Part shown: positions 51,003-62,573 of the stretch, one piece after another
How positions within the stretch are numbered: the first letter of the stretch is position 1
How the letters are laid out: each line of letters begins with the position of its first letter
Made by a program: the position numbers and the translations under genes
NCBI RefSeq assembly: GCF_014736495.1
Contig: NZ_MDUX01000008.1
Location: forward strand, 1-64,000
DNA from: Candidatus Dactylopiibacterium carminicum
Lineage (GTDB): Bacteria > Pseudomonadota > Gammaproteobacteria > Burkholderiales > Rhodocyclaceae
Direction of reading: 5' to 3'
Length of the DNA stretch: 64,000 nucleotides
Notes under the pieces: generated by a model
What the model was told of the DNA's origin: nothing
What the model saw: only the letters and a program-made list of their open reading frames with translations
Databases searched by the model: none

Positions 51003-52526
51003 ATGACGCCTGCCCGAATCCTTGCCCGCCTCGTTCTTGCCCTCGGCCTGTTGCTGGCCTTCGCGGGAGCCCGAGCCGCCTTGCCCGAGCCCCTGCTGCT
51101 GCGCCTGGCCAGTGGTGACAACGATGAGAAGGTCGCCGCGCTGGGCGAGATCGCCGTTTCCGGCGACCCCGTCGCGCTCCATGTCCTGCCCTCTGGCGAG
51201 ATGCTGGCCGAGCAGCCCGAGGATGCCGAGGACGTGCGCGTGAACAACCGCGTGCGTAATGCCATCAGCGCGGCGATCGCCGCCATCCAGCTCGACGCCG
51301 CGGACCCCGCCGTGCGCCTGGAGGCCGCGCGCCGCATCCGCAGCGATGCCACGCCGGAGCTGCTGCCCCTGATCGACAGGGCGTTGGCGCGCGAGCAGCC
51401 GGCCAGCATCGAATCCCTGTTGGCCAGCGCCCGTGCGCGCGTGCTGGTGGAAAGCGAGGACGCCAGCGTGCGCCTGGCCGCCGTGCGCACGCTGGGCGAG
51501 AGCGACGAGGCCGAGCTCAAGCAATTGCTGCTGCCCCTGCTGGAAGAGGGCAACGAGCCCGAGGCCGCCGTGCGTGCCGAGGCCAAGGCCGCGATCGGCG
51601 CCATCAATGCGCGCCTGCAGCGCGACGAATATGCCGGGCTGGCCTTCACCGGGCTGTCGCTGGGCAGCATCCTGTTGCTGGCCGCGCTGGGGCTGGCGAT
51701 CACCTATGGCCTGATGGGGGTGATCAACATGGCGCACGGCGAGCTGATCATGATCGGCGCCTATGCCACTTACGTCACCCAGAACCTGGTGCGTGCCTGG
51801 GCGCCGGGGATGTTCGAGTTCTACCCGCTGCTGGCGATTCCCGTGGCCTTCACGGTGGCGGCGCTGGTCGGCGTGTTGATGGAGCGGCTGGTGATCCGCC
51901 ATCTCTACGGCCGTCCGCTGGAAACCCTGCTTGCCACCTGGGGCATCAGCCTGGTGCTGATCCAGAGCGTGCGCTCGCTGTTCGGCGCGCAGAACGTGCC
52001 GATCGAGAATCCGCAATGGCTTTCCGGTGGCGTGCAGCTGATGAGCAACCTGATCCTGCCCTGGAACCGCATCGCCATCATCGTGTTCGCGGCGCTGGTG
52101 GTCATCGGCATGACGCTGATCCTCACCCGCACGCGGCTGGGGCTGTTCGTGCGCGCCGTCACCCAGAACCGCCAGATGGCCGGCTGCGTCGGCGTGGCCA
52201 CGCCGCGCGTGGACACCGTGGCCTTCGGCCTGGGCTCGGGCATCGCCGGGCTGGCCGGCTGCGCGCTGAGTCAGGTCGGTAACGTGGGGCCGGGCCTGGG
52301 CCAGGGCTACATCATCGATTCCTTCATGGTGGTGGTGCTGGGCGGCGTCGGCCAGCTCATCGGCACCGTGTATGCCGCGCTCGGCCTGGGCGTGGTCAAC
52401 AAGCTCATCGAGGCGCAGGCCGGCGCTGTGCTCGCCAAGATCGCCGTGCTGGTCATCATCATCGTCTTCATCCAGAAGCGGCCGCAGGGGCTGTTCGCGG
52501 TGAAGGGGCGCTTCGTGGAGCAGTGA
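51003..52526 (+). CDS. urtB: Urea ABC transporter permease UrtB
   Basis: A 507-residue permease. Like other UrtB proteins it has a signal peptide (LARLVLALGLLLAFAGARA) and a long periplasmic N-terminal domain of about 190 residues made of helical repeats (VRVNNRVRNAISAAIAAIQL, AVRLEAARRIRSDATPELL). The LivH-like membrane core then follows (LGSILLLAALGLAITYGLMG, INMAHGELIMIGAYATYVTQ). The ATG at 51003 follows GAGAAGCC. It pairs with UrtC to form the membrane channel. Confidence 0.94.
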   Translation: MTPARILARLVLALGLLLAFAGARAALPEPLLLRLASGDNDEKVAALGEIAVSGDPVALHVLPSGEMLAEQPEDAEDVRVNNRVRNAISAAIAAIQLDAADPAVRLEAARRIRSDATPELLPLIDRALAREQPASIESLLASARARVLVESEDASVRLAAVRTLGESDEAELKQLLLPLLEEGNEPEAAVRAEAKAAIGAINARLQRDEYAGLAFTGLSLGSILLLAALGLAITYGLMGVINMAHGELIMIGAYATYVTQNLVRAWAPGMFEFYPLLAIPVAFTVAALVGVLMERLVIRHLYGRPLETLLATWGISLVLIQSVRSLFGAQNVPIENPQWLSGGVQLMSNLILPWNRIAIIVFAALVVIGMTLILTRTRLGLFVRAVTQNRQMAGCVGVATPRVDTVAFGLGSGIAGLAGCALSQVGNVGPGLGQGYIIDSFMVVVLGGVGQLIGTVYAALGLGVVNKLIEAQAGAVLAKIAVLVIIIVFIQKRPQGLFAVKGRFVEQ

Positions 52527-52571
52527 CATCCGTCACGCATCACCGATCACTGGTCATCCGAAACCGAAACC

Positions 52572-53653
52572 ATGGACAAGACACTCATCACCCGCCTCTT
52601 CGGCCCCCGGGCCTGGACCGCGCTGGTCGCGTTCGCCGCACTCGCGCTGATCGTCGTGCCGGTGCTGAACCTGGCCGTGCCCGAGGGCAGCGCCTTCCAT
52701 CTCTCCACCTACTGGGTGACGCTGATCGGCAAGATCATGTGCTACGCCGTGGTGGCGCTGGCGATGGATCTGGTGTGGGGCTACACCGGCATCCTCTCGC
52801 TGGGGCATGGCATCTTCTTCGCGCTCGGCGGCTACGGCATGGGCATGTACCTGATGCGCGCCATCGGTCGCGAGGGCAACTACCAGAGCGACCTGCCGGA
52901 TTTCATGGTCTTCCTCAACTGGAAGGAACTGCCCTGGTACTGGGCCGGCACCGATTCCTTCTTCTACTGTCTGCTGCTGGCCGTGCTGGTGCCGGGGCTG
53001 CTGGCCTTCGTGTTCGGCTTCTTTGCCTTCCGTTCGCGCATCAAGGGCGTGTATTTCTCCATCATCACCCAGGCGCTGACCTTCGCCGCCATGCTGCTGT
53101 TCTTCCGCAACGAAACCGGCTTCGGCGGCAACAACGGTTTCACCGACTTCAAGCGCATCCTGGGCTTTCCCATCGCCGCGCCGGAAACCCGCGTGGCGCT
53201 GTTCGCCCTCACCGCGCTGCTGCTGATCGGCAGCCTGCTGCTGGCGCGCTAAATCGTCACCAGCAAGCTCGGCCGCGTGCTCGCCGCGATCCGCGATGTC
53301 GAGTCGCGGGTGATGTTCTCCGGCTATAACCCGCTGCCCTACAAGCTTTTCATCTGGACGCTGTCCGCCATGCTGTGCGGCCTGGCCGGCGCCTTGTTCG
53401 TGCCGCAGGTGGGCATCATCAACCCCGGCGAGATGAGCCCGGCGAATTCCATCGAGATCGCCATCTGGACGGCCGTGGGCGGGCGCGGCACGCTGATCGG
53501 CCCGCTGGTGGGCGCCGGTCTCATCAGCGGCGTGAAGAGCTGGTTCACCGTCGCCTTCCCCGAGTACTGGCTGTACTTCCTCGGCCTGCTCTTCATCCTC
53601 GTCACGCTCTACCTGCCACGCGGCGTGGTGGGCCTGTTCAACAAGGAGCGCTC

Positions 53654-53657
<4 letters not shown>
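52572..53657 (+). pseudogene. urtC: Urea ABC transporter permease UrtC, interrupted by a stop
   Basis: The 361-residue LivM-like permease frame carries a single in-frame TAA at 53250-53252 (codon 227). Before it are MDLVWGYTGILSLGHGIFFA and RIKGVYFSIITQALTFAAML; after it IVTSKLGRVLAAIRDVESRV, FVPQVGIINPGEMSPANSIE and GGRGTLIGPLVGAG. Relatives have an aromatic residue (Phe or Tyr) at the stop, so a TAC-to-TAA change is simplest. A start at 53277 could make a C-terminal fragment, but the channel needs both halves. The stop overlaps urtD (ATGA). Confidence 0.9.
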
Positions 53658-54508
<851 letters not shown>

Positions 54509-54578
54509 AGAGTCGGGAGTCGGGCGTCGGCTGGGGTCGGTCCTCGACTCTCCACTCCCTGCTCCCCACTCCCACAAC

Positions 54579-55271
54579 ATGCTGACAATCGACAACCTCA
54601 ACCAGTACTACGGCAGCAGCCACACGCTGCGCGGTGTGTCGCTCGAACTGCCGGCGGGCAAGGTCACCACGCTGCTCGGGCGCAACGGCGTGGGCAAGAC
54701 CACGCTGCTCAAATGCCTGATGGGCCTGCTGCCGGTGGCCAAGGGCTCGGTGTCCTTCGCCGGGCGGGACATCACCAAGGCGGCGTCCTACACGCGGGCG
54801 GCGCTGGGCATGGCCTACGTGCCGCAGGGGCGCGAGATTTTCCCGCGCCTCACGGTGGAGGAGAACCTGCTCATGGGGCTCGCCAACGGCAAGGCCTCGC
54901 GCGGCATTCCGGGTTACATCTACGAGATGTTCCCCGTGCTGCGCGACATGCTCGCGCGGCGCGGTGGCGACCTCTCCGGCGGTCAGCAGCAACAGCTCGC
55001 CATCGGCCGCGCGCTGGTGATGCGCCCCAAGCTGCTGATCCTCGACGAGCCCACCGAAGGCATCCAGCCCTCGATCATCAAGGACATCGGCGCGGCCATC
55101 CGCAAGCTTGCCGAATCCGGCGAGATGGCCATCCTGCTGGTCGAGCAGTATTACGACTTCGCCGAATCGCTGGCCGACCAGTACGCGGTGATGGCGCGCG
55201 GCGAGATCGTCAAGGCCGGGCCGGGCAGCGAGATGCAGGCCGAGAACGTGAAGTCGCTGGTGGCGATCTGA
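54579..55271 (+). CDS. urtE: Urea ABC transporter ATPase UrtE
   Basis: A 230-residue LivF-type ATPase: LTIDNLNQYYGSSHTLRGVS, Walker A (LLGRNGVGKTTLLKCLMGLL), YVPQGREIFPRLTVEENLLM, signature LSGGQQQQLAIGRALVMRPK and Walker B (LLILDEPTEGIQPSII). It completes the UrtABCDE system. The length is normal and no lesion is visible. Confidence 0.95.
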   Translation: MLTIDNLNQYYGSSHTLRGVSLELPAGKVTTLLGRNGVGKTTLLKCLMGLLPVAKGSVSFAGRDITKAASYTRAALGMAYVPQGREIFPRLTVEENLLMGLANGKASRGIPGYIYEMFPVLRDMLARRGGDLSGGQQQQLAIGRALVMRPKLLILDEPTEGIQPSIIKDIGAAIRKLAESGEMAILLVEQYYDFAESLADQYAVMARGEIVKAGPGSEMQAENVKSLVAI

Positions 55272-55618
55272 GCACCGTCCCTTGCGCTGGTTCATATGAA
55301 TCAGGGCCGCTGCAGACCCATGGTGTTCATGGCACACCCACGCATTCTGCTTTCACCATCAAGTCCGAACTTGACCGTCATTTCGGCGTGAGCCGGAATC
55401 CAGTGTGCCGGGCTCGCTCTGGATCTCGGCCTTCGCCGGGATGACGCCACCGGGGGAAGGGCTTGACTCAATGGCACTGACCGTAGGGAGCGTTGCGCGC
55501 CGTCGTCCCGCGGCAATCGCCCGAATGTGGTGCCGCAAGCTGCACTCGTTTGGTGCGATCATGGGCGCCCTGCTGCTGGGAAGTGCTTGAAACCCGGGTG
55601 TAGTGCGTTCGTTGCACC
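55272..55618. other. urtE-ureD intergenic region with two repeat families
   Basis: 347 bp without a gene. It carries a CATTCCGGCG-family element at 55376-55446 (CGTCATTTCGGCGTGAGCCG ... CTTCGCCGGGATGACG) and a degenerate half of the GTAGGGTGCGC family near 55486-55503 (CGTAGGGAGCGTTGCGCG). No promoter can be assigned. Confidence 0.6.
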
Positions 55619-56458
55619 ATGAAATGGCGTGGCACCTGTCTTGCTATGAAATGCCCGAACATGAAGCCTGACGATCTCCCCCCCCAACTTGCCGGCTGCT
55701 GGCGGGCGCATCTGGATCTCCTGATCGAAGCCCGCGCGCAGCGCAGTGTGCTGGCGCGCAACCGCCACGAAGGGCCGCTGCGCGTGCAGAAGGCCCTGTA
55801 TCCGGAAGGCGAGGGCGTTTGCCAGGTGCTGGTGCTGCATCCACCGGCCGGCATCGCCGGGGGCGACCAGCTGCGGATCGAGGTGGAAGTCACCGCCGGT
55901 GCCCATGCCCAGCTCACCACGCCGGGGGCGGGCAAGTGGTACAAGGCGCGCGGCGCCGAGCAGGCGCTGGCCACGCAGGCGGTGGATCTGCGGGTGGCGC
56001 CCGGCGCGGTGCTCGAATGGCTGCCGCAGGAAGTCATCGTCTTCGACCGCGCCAATGCGCTGGCTACCACCACCGTCACCCTGGCGCCCGGCGCGCGCGC
56101 CATCGGCTGGGACATCCTCTGCCTGGGCCGTCAGGCCAGCGGCGAGCAATTCGCCCAGGGCTGCTATCGTCAGCGCTTCCGCCTGCAGGACGAGGCGGGG
56201 CGCCCGCTGTGGCAGGAAGCCATGCAGCTGGGCGGCGGCGATGCCGCCATGAGCTCCGCTGTGGCACTGGAAGGGCACACCGTGTTCGGCAGCCTGTGGA
56301 TCGCCGGCACCGCGCCGGACGCGGAGCTGGTCGGCAAGCTGCGCGAACTGCGCATCCGGAGCGGCGCATGCGGGGTATCCGCGCTGCCGCATGTGACGGT
56401 GCTGCGTCTGCTGTCAAACTCTTCGGAGCATGCGCGGCAGTATTTCGAGGCGGCCTAG
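55619..56458 (+). CDS. ureD: Urease accessory protein UreD
   Basis: A 279-residue protein (from ATG 55619; in-frame ATGs at 55646 and 55661 are nearer the usual UreD start). Family motifs are RSVLARNRHEGPLRVQKALY, PPAGIAGGDQLRIEVEVTAG, GKWYKARGAEQALATQA and LPQEVIVFDRANA. UreD binds apo-urease first and recruits UreF and UreG for nickel insertion. The coding sequence is intact. It is followed by a repeat-containing gap before ureA. Confidence 0.94.
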   Translation: MKWRGTCLAMKCPNMKPDDLPPQLAGCWRAHLDLLIEARAQRSVLARNRHEGPLRVQKALYPEGEGVCQVLVLHPPAGIAGGDQLRIEVEVTAGAHAQLTTPGAGKWYKARGAEQALATQAVDLRVAPGAVLEWLPQEVIVFDRANALATTTVTLAPGARAIGWDILCLGRQASGEQFAQGCYRQRFRLQDEAGRPLWQEAMQLGGGDAAMSSAVALEGHTVFGSLWIAGTAPDAELVGKLRELRIRSGACGVSALPHVTVLRLLSNSSEHARQYFEAA

Positions 56459-56541
56459 GCCATCGCCCGGGCGCACGTATTGAAGCGCGCGGCGGTGCCG
56501 CCGCGCATCTGGAGAACCTGATGGCGCCGTATCCCACGCGC

Positions 56542-56613
56542 CGTCATGCCGGGGCGGGCCGGAAGCCGTTGCCCCCGGATCAGGATTGGACCCCGGCGTG
56601 CGCCGGAATGACG
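56542..56613. repeat. CATTCCGGCG-family repeat between ureD and ureA
   Basis: CGTCATGCCGGGGCGGGCCG opens and GCGTGCGCCGGAATGACG closes the element, the same family as at 50791 and 55376, with a diverged left arm. Confidence 0.75.
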
Positions 56614-56683
56614 ATGCCTGGCGTTGCCAGGTGGAAATGCCGATAGTTCCGGCTGGATCCGGAACCCTTCACAGGACAGGAAC

Positions 56684-56986
56684 ATGGAACTCACACCACG
56701 CGAGAAGGACAAGCTGCTGATCTTCACCGCGGCCCTGCTGGCCGAGCGGCGCAAGGGGCGCGGCCTGAAGCTGAACTACCCCGAGGCCGTGGCCTACATC
56801 ACCGCCGCGATCATGGAAGGCGCGCGTGACGGCAAGACCGTGGCCGAACTGATGAGCTTCGGCACCACGCTGCTGTCGCGTGACGATGTCATGGATGGCA
56901 TCGCCGAGCTGATCCCGGAGATCCAGGTCGAGGCCACTTTCCCGGACAGCACGAAGCTGGTCACCGTCCACCACCCGATCATCTGA
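56684..56986 (+). CDS. ureA: Urease gamma subunit UreA
   Basis: A 100-residue gamma subunit: [74 protein letters not shown]. It assembles with UreB and UreC into the (ABC)3 nickel enzyme that hydrolyses urea to ammonia and carbamate. AGGACAGG precedes the ATG. Intact. Confidence 0.97.
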   Translation: MELTPREKDKLLIFTAALLAERRKGRGLKLNYPEAVAYITAAIMEGARDGKTVAELMSFGTTLLSRDDVMDGIAELIPEIQVEATFPDSTKLVTVHHPII

Positions 56987-56999
56987 TTCTGGCTGTCGT

Positions 57000-57024
57000 C
57001 ATCCCTGCGAAGGCCAGGATGACG
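57000..57024. repeat. Half CATTCCGGCG-family repeat
   Basis: CATCCCTGCGAAGGCCAGGA followed by TGACG is one arm of the same repeat family, without its partner. Confidence 0.5.
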
Positions 57025-57058
57025 ACGAACAGGTTTGTATTCATTTCAGGAGAACCCC

Positions 57059-57637
57059 ATGAAACGACCCCTCGCCGCGCTCGTCGCCCTGATCCCCACG
57101 CTCGCCCTGGCCCACGTTGGTCAGGATGGCAGTGCTCACCATGGTTTTCTGAGTGGTTTCACCCATCCCTTCATCGGGCTGGATCACATGGCTGCCATGG
57201 TTGCCGTCGGCGTATGGACGGTGCTGGCCTTCCGCCATGCCGGCCGCGCCCAGTGGGTGGCACCGAGCGCCTTCGCCGGCCTGTTGCTGGTCGGCGGCCT
57301 GCTGGCTTTCGCCGGCCTTTCGGTGCCGGGAGTCGAACCGATGATCGCCGCCTCGCTGGTGGTGCTGGGCCTGCTCGTGGCCACCCGTATCCGCATGCCG
57401 GCGATTGCCGGCGCGGGGGTGGTGGGTGCCTTCGCGCTCTTCCATGGCCTGGCGCATGGCGCCGAGCTGCCGGCCGATCAGGCCGTGGCCGCGCTCTCCG
57501 GCATGGTGCTGGGCACGGCGCTGCTGCACGTGTCGGGCATGGCACTGGGCAATTTCGTGTTCAGCCGCCATGTGTGGCTGCCGCGCATCGCCGGGCTGGG
57601 TGTCGCGCTGTTCGGCTCCGCGCTGCTGGCCTTCTGA
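57059..57637 (+). CDS. ureJ: HupE/UreJ-family nickel transport protein
   Basis: A 192-residue membrane protein with a cleavable or first helix ([15 protein letters not shown]), the HupE/UreJ signature [18 protein letters not shown], a second His motif in [11 protein letters not shown] and six or seven hydrophobic helices. The His-rich motifs bind nickel; the protein supplies the urease metal. The ATG has AGGAGA upstream. It is placed between ureA and ureB, as in several proteobacterial urease operons. Confidence 0.9.
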   Translation: MKRPLAALVALIPTLALAHVGQDGSAHHGFLSGFTHPFIGLDHMAAMVAVGVWTVLAFRHAGRAQWVAPSAFAGLLLVGGLLAFAGLSVPGVEPMIAASLVVLGLLVATRIRMPAIAGAGVVGAFALFHGLAHGAELPADQAVAALSGMVLGTALLHVSGMALGNFVFSRHVWLPRIAGLGVALFGSALLAF

Positions 57638-57648
57638 GGAGCGGCGCG

Positions 57649-57954
57649 ATGATCCCCGGCGAACTGCTTGTCGATGACGGCGACCTCGAACTCAATCCGG
57701 GCCGCCGCACGCTCACCCTGGAGGTGAAAAACACCGCCGACCGCCCGATCCAGGTCGGCTCCCACTATCACTTCGCGGAAACCAATGCCGCGCTGGATTT
57801 CGACCGTCAGGCCGCGCGCGGCATGCGGCTGAACATCGCCAGCGGCACGGCGGTGCGCTTCGAGCCCGGCCAGAGCCGCACTGTGGAGCTGGTCGATTAC
57901 GCCGGCGAGCGCAAGGTGTATGGATTCCGTGGCCTGGTGCAGGGCGCGTTGTAA
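57649..57954 (+). CDS. ureB: Urease beta subunit UreB
   Basis: A 101-residue beta subunit: [74 protein letters not shown]. The length is normal and the sequence intact. It lies 11 bp after ureJ with GAGGAGCGGCGCG before the ATG. Confidence 0.97.
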   Translation: MIPGELLVDDGDLELNPGRRTLTLEVKNTADRPIQVGSHYHFAETNAALDFDRQAARGMRLNIASGTAVRFEPGQSRTVELVDYAGERKVYGFRGLVQGAL

Positions 57955-57956
57955 TT

Positions 57957-58020
57957 CGTAGGGTGCGCGATGCGCACCATTGATTGAACCGATATCGCGG
58001 TGCGCATGGCGCACCCTACG
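57957..58020. repeat. GTAGGGTGCGC-family palindromic repeat between ureB and ureC
   Basis: CGTAGGGTGCGC (57957-57968) and its exact complement GCGCACCCTACG (58009-58020) flank a 40-bp middle that itself contains GATGCGCACC and GGTGCGCATG. It ends 10 bp before the ureC ATG. Confidence 0.9.
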
Positions 58021-58030
58021 GGGAATGAGC

Positions 58031-59792
<1,762 letters not shown>

Positions 59793-59801
59793 CCTGAGGC
59801 G

Positions 59802-60329
59802 ATGACGGAATCCCTGTGGCAGGTCCGCGAGGCGGTGCAGGAAGATCTGCCCGCCATCGTCGCGATCTACAACCAGACCGTCGCCAGCCGGATGGTCACG
59901 GCGGATCTGGAGCCGGTCAGCGTGGCGCAGCGGCAGGCCTGGTTCGATGCGCACAGCCCGCAACGGCACCCGATCTGGGTGGCCGAGCGTGCCGGGTGCA
60001 TCGTCGGCTGGCTCTCCTTCAGCGCCTTCCACAGCCGTGCGGCCTACGATGCCAGCGCCGAGCTGTCGATCTACGTTGACGCGGCCGAGCGCGGCCAGGG
60101 GCTGGGCTGCTTCCTGATGCAGCGTGCCATCGGGTACGCCCCGGGCATCGGCCTGCGCAACCTGATCGGCCCCATCTTCGGGCATAACGGGCCAAGCCTC
60201 GCTTTGTTCGAGCGCTTCGGCTTCGTGCGCTGGGGTGACCTGCCGGACGTGGCCGTGCTCGATGGCATCGAACGTTCGCTGATCATTGTTGGCAAGAAAC
60301 TTGGCACAAGCGTCCAGAAAGACCTGTAA
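59802..60329 (+). CDS. GNAT acetyltransferase (phosphinothricin/methionine sulfone type)
   Basis: A 175-residue acetyltransferase: [57 protein letters not shown] (acetyl-CoA loop, usual RGxGxG), [20 protein letters not shown]. This is the Pat/MnaT-like group that N-acetylates small amine or amino-acid analogues. It lies 9 bp after ureC and overlaps ureE (TAATG), so it is part of the urease operon, although not a known urease factor. Confidence 0.88.
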   Translation: MTESLWQVREAVQEDLPAIVAIYNQTVASRMVTADLEPVSVAQRQAWFDAHSPQRHPIWVAERAGCIVGWLSFSAFHSRAAYDASAELSIYVDAAERGQGLGCFLMQRAIGYAPGIGLRNLIGPIFGHNGPSLALFERFGFVRWGDLPDVAVLDGIERSLIIVGKKLGTSVQKDL

Positions 60330-60814
60330 TGCTCCTCATTGAATCCCTCTACGCCGGCGATGCGCCGGCCACCGAACAACTCGTGCTCGATTTCGATGCC
60401 CGCACCAAGAGCCGCCTGCGCACGAAGCTCGCTTCCGGCTAGGAGATCGGGCTGTTCCTGCCGCGTGGCACCATCCTGCGCGGCGGCGCCCGGCTCGAAA
60501 GCAAGGATGGCCGCATCGTCGAAGTGGTCGCTGCGCCCGAGGCGCTGGTCGAGGCGCGTTGCGCCAATGCGCTGGAGCTCACCCGAGCGGCCTATCATCT
60601 GGGCAACCGCCACGTCGCTGTGCAGGTGCTTGATGGCGCGTTGCGCATCCAGCAGGATCATGTGCTGGAGCACATGCTCGAAGGCCTGGGCGTGCAGCTC
60701 GTGAAGCTCGACGCGCCCTTCGAGCCCGAGGCCGGCGCCTACGCCCCCGGGCATCACCATTCGGAGCGCGGTGCCACCGAAGCCAGGATTCACGTCATGG
60801 GCGGCGCGCAGTGA
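60329..60814 (+). pseudogene. ureE: Urease accessory protein UreE, interrupted by a stop
   Basis: The 161-residue frame has a single TAG at 60440-60442 (codon 38), in LRTKLASG[18 protein letters not shown]. Relatives have Glu here, one base away (GAG to TAG). The rest is a good Ure[40 protein letters not shown], the central nickel His in [19 protein letters not shown] and a His-containing C-terminus ([11 protein letters not shown]). UreE delivers nickel to the UreDFG complex. The start overlaps the acetyltransferase stop. Confidence 0.9.
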
Positions 60815-60856
60815 TGCGCGGCAGGTGATGCATCTCCGGTCACGCATGCTGTCGAC

Positions 60857-61537
60857 ATGAATATTCAACTCATCCGCCTGCTGCATCTCGCCAGCCCGGC
60901 CCTGCCGGTCGGCGCCTTCTCCTATTCGCAAGGATTGGAGTGGGCCGTTGAAAGCGGCAAGGTGACTTCGGAAGCTGCCGCGCAGCAATGGATCCGCGAC
61001 GCATTGCATTTCGCGCTGGCGCGTTGCGAGGCGCCGGCGCTGGTCGGTCTGATGCGGGCCTGGAAGGCCGGCGATGTGGCCGGGGTTGCGCGCCTGAACG
61101 CGGAATTCACCGCCACGCGCGAAACCGCCGAGCTGCGCGCGGAGACGTTGCAGATGGGCTACTCACTGGCGCGTCTGCTGCGAGACCTGCCGGAAATCCC
61201 GGACAGCGTGCGTGAGACGCACGCGGGCCTGACCGAGATCGCCTTTCCGACCGCCTGGGCCGCTGCCGCGGCACACTGGCAGATCGGCGAGCAGGATGCC
61301 GCCAGCACCTATCTGTGGGCCTGGCTGGAAAACCAGGTGATGGCTGCCGTGAAACTCGTGCCGCTCGGCCAGACCGCCGGACAGCGCATGCTGGTGGCGC
61401 TGGCGCCCGATCTGCCTGCGCTGGCGCAGGAAGCCATCCGCCGCGCTGAAGAGGAAGCCTGGGAGAATTTCACGCCGGGCATGACGCTGGCGAGCTGCCT
61501 GCACGAGACGCAGTACACGCGCTTGTTCCGATCATGA
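60857..61537 (+). CDS. ureF: Urease accessory protein UreF
   Basis: A 226-residue all-helical protein: LLHLASPALPVGAFSYSQGL, EWAVESGKVTSEAAAQQWI, LRAETLQMGYSLARLLRDL, AYLWAW-like TYLWAWLENQVMAAVKLVPL. It bridges UreD and UreG in the nickel-loading complex. Intact. It starts 42 bp after ureE. Confidence 0.95.
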   Translation: MNIQLIRLLHLASPALPVGAFSYSQGLEWAVESGKVTSEAAAQQWIRDALHFALARCEAPALVGLMRAWKAGDVAGVARLNAEFTATRETAELRAETLQMGYSLARLLRDLPEIPDSVRETHAGLTEIAFPTAWAAAAAHWQIGEQDAASTYLWAWLENQVMAAVKLVPLGQTAGQRMLVALAPDLPALAQEAIRRAEEEAWENFTPGMTLASCLHETQYTRLFRS

Positions 61538-61543
61538 AAACGG

Positions 61544-61760
61544 GAACCGGGGCGTGTGAAAGTGGAACTGTGCAAGCTGCGGATAGCGTCGCTACCCGCA
61601 GCTTGATGACAAAAGCCGGTCGTGCGATCCGTCCGCACTTCGATACCTCGGTGCGAACGGATTCCGGATCGTTCTTGCCCGCTGCCACAACCCCGTTCGT
61701 GTTGAGGTATCGAAGCATGAACGGGTGCCGCGTGACTGTCCGCTGATTTTCCCGGTTCCC
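61544..61760. repeat. MITE-like insertion between ureF and ureG
   Basis: About 217 bp of nested inverted repeats: outer GGGAACCGGG (61544-61553) and CCCGGTTCCC (61751-61760); CTTCGATACCTC (61638-61649) and GAGGTATCGAAG (61704-61715) with GAACGG/CCGTTC inside; and a separate 14-bp stem AAGCTGCGGATAGC/GCTACCCGCAGCTT (61574-61604, one mismatch). It encodes nothing supportable and separates two genes that are usually adjacent. Confidence 0.65.
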
Positions 61761-61800
61761 AGTGCCAAATCTCCAGTCCCCTGAATCAGAGGAAACCCAT

Positions 61801-62418
61801 ATGACCTAATCCCAACCCCTGCGCGTCGGCATCGGCGGCCCCGTCGGCTCCGGCAAGACTGCGCTGACCCTGGCGCTGTGTCGTGCGCTGCGCGAGAAGT
61901 ACAACATCGCGGTGGTCACCAACGACATCTACACCGCCGAGGATGCACAGTTCCTGGTGCGCAACGAGGCGTTGTCGCCGGACCGCATCCTGGGCGTGGA
62001 AACCGGTGGCTGTCCGCACACCGCGATCCGTGAGGATGCCTCGATCAACCTGGAAGCCATCGACCAGCTCAACCGTCGTTTTCCCGGGCTGGAGATCATC
62101 TTCGTGGAGTCGGGTGGCGACAATCTCGCCGCCACCTTCTCGCCTGAGCTTTCCGACCTCACGATCTACGTGATCGACGTCTCTGCCGGCGACAAGATTC
62201 CGCGCAAGGGCGGGCCGGGCATCATGAAGAGCGATCTGCTGGTGATCAACAAGATCGATCTGGCCCCGCTGGTGGGCGCCTCGCTGGAGGTCATGGACCA
62301 CGACGCGAAAAAGATGCGTGGTGACAAGCCCTTCGTCTTCAGCAACCAGAAGACCGGGCAAGGGCTGGAAGCGATCATCGCCTTCATCGAAAGCCAGGGC
62401 ATGCTGGTGGCCGCCTGA
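61801..62418 (+). pseudogene. ureG: Urease accessory GTPase UreG, stop at codon 3
   Basis: The frame opens ATG ACC TAA and then continues as [20 protein letters not shown], the normal UreG N-terminus with its P-loop, then [20 protein letters not shown], the metal motif [15 protein letters not shown] (CPH), [17 protein letters not shown] and [16 protein letters not shown]. The stop at 61807-61809 probably replaced a sense codon by one substitution. No ATG, GTG or TTG occurs before the P-loop; the first downstream start (GTG 61912) would lose it. UreG hydrolyses GTP to drive nickel insertion. AGAGGAAA precedes the original ATG. Confidence 0.88.
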
Positions 62419-62483
62419 TTCGCGCGGTTTGCCGGGCATTGGGGGCGTAAAAAGCCTCCACGCACCCCCGCTGAGCGGGGGCT

Positions 62484-62505
62484 GCCCCCGAGGGGGCGCC
62501 TTTTT
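62484..62505 (+). terminator. Rho-independent terminator after ureG
   Basis: GCCCCC, a GA loop and GGGGGC with GCC then TTTTT. The upstream ACCCCCGC/GCGGGGGC hairpin (62464-62481) adds to it. It ends the urease transcript. Confidence 0.75.
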
Positions 62506-62526
62506 GTCTTGGGGCGGCCCGGCGAC

Positions 62527-62558
62527 AAAAAAGCCGACCTTCAAGGTCGGCTTTTTAT
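62527..62558. terminator. Bidirectional terminator between ureG and secA
   Basis: AAGCCGACCTT and AAGGTCGGCTT form a perfect 11-bp stem around a single C, flanked by AAAA on the left and TTTATT on the right, so it can terminate the rightward urease transcript and the leftward secA transcript. Confidence 0.9.
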
Positions 62559-62573
62559 TGCACGGGGCAGGGC

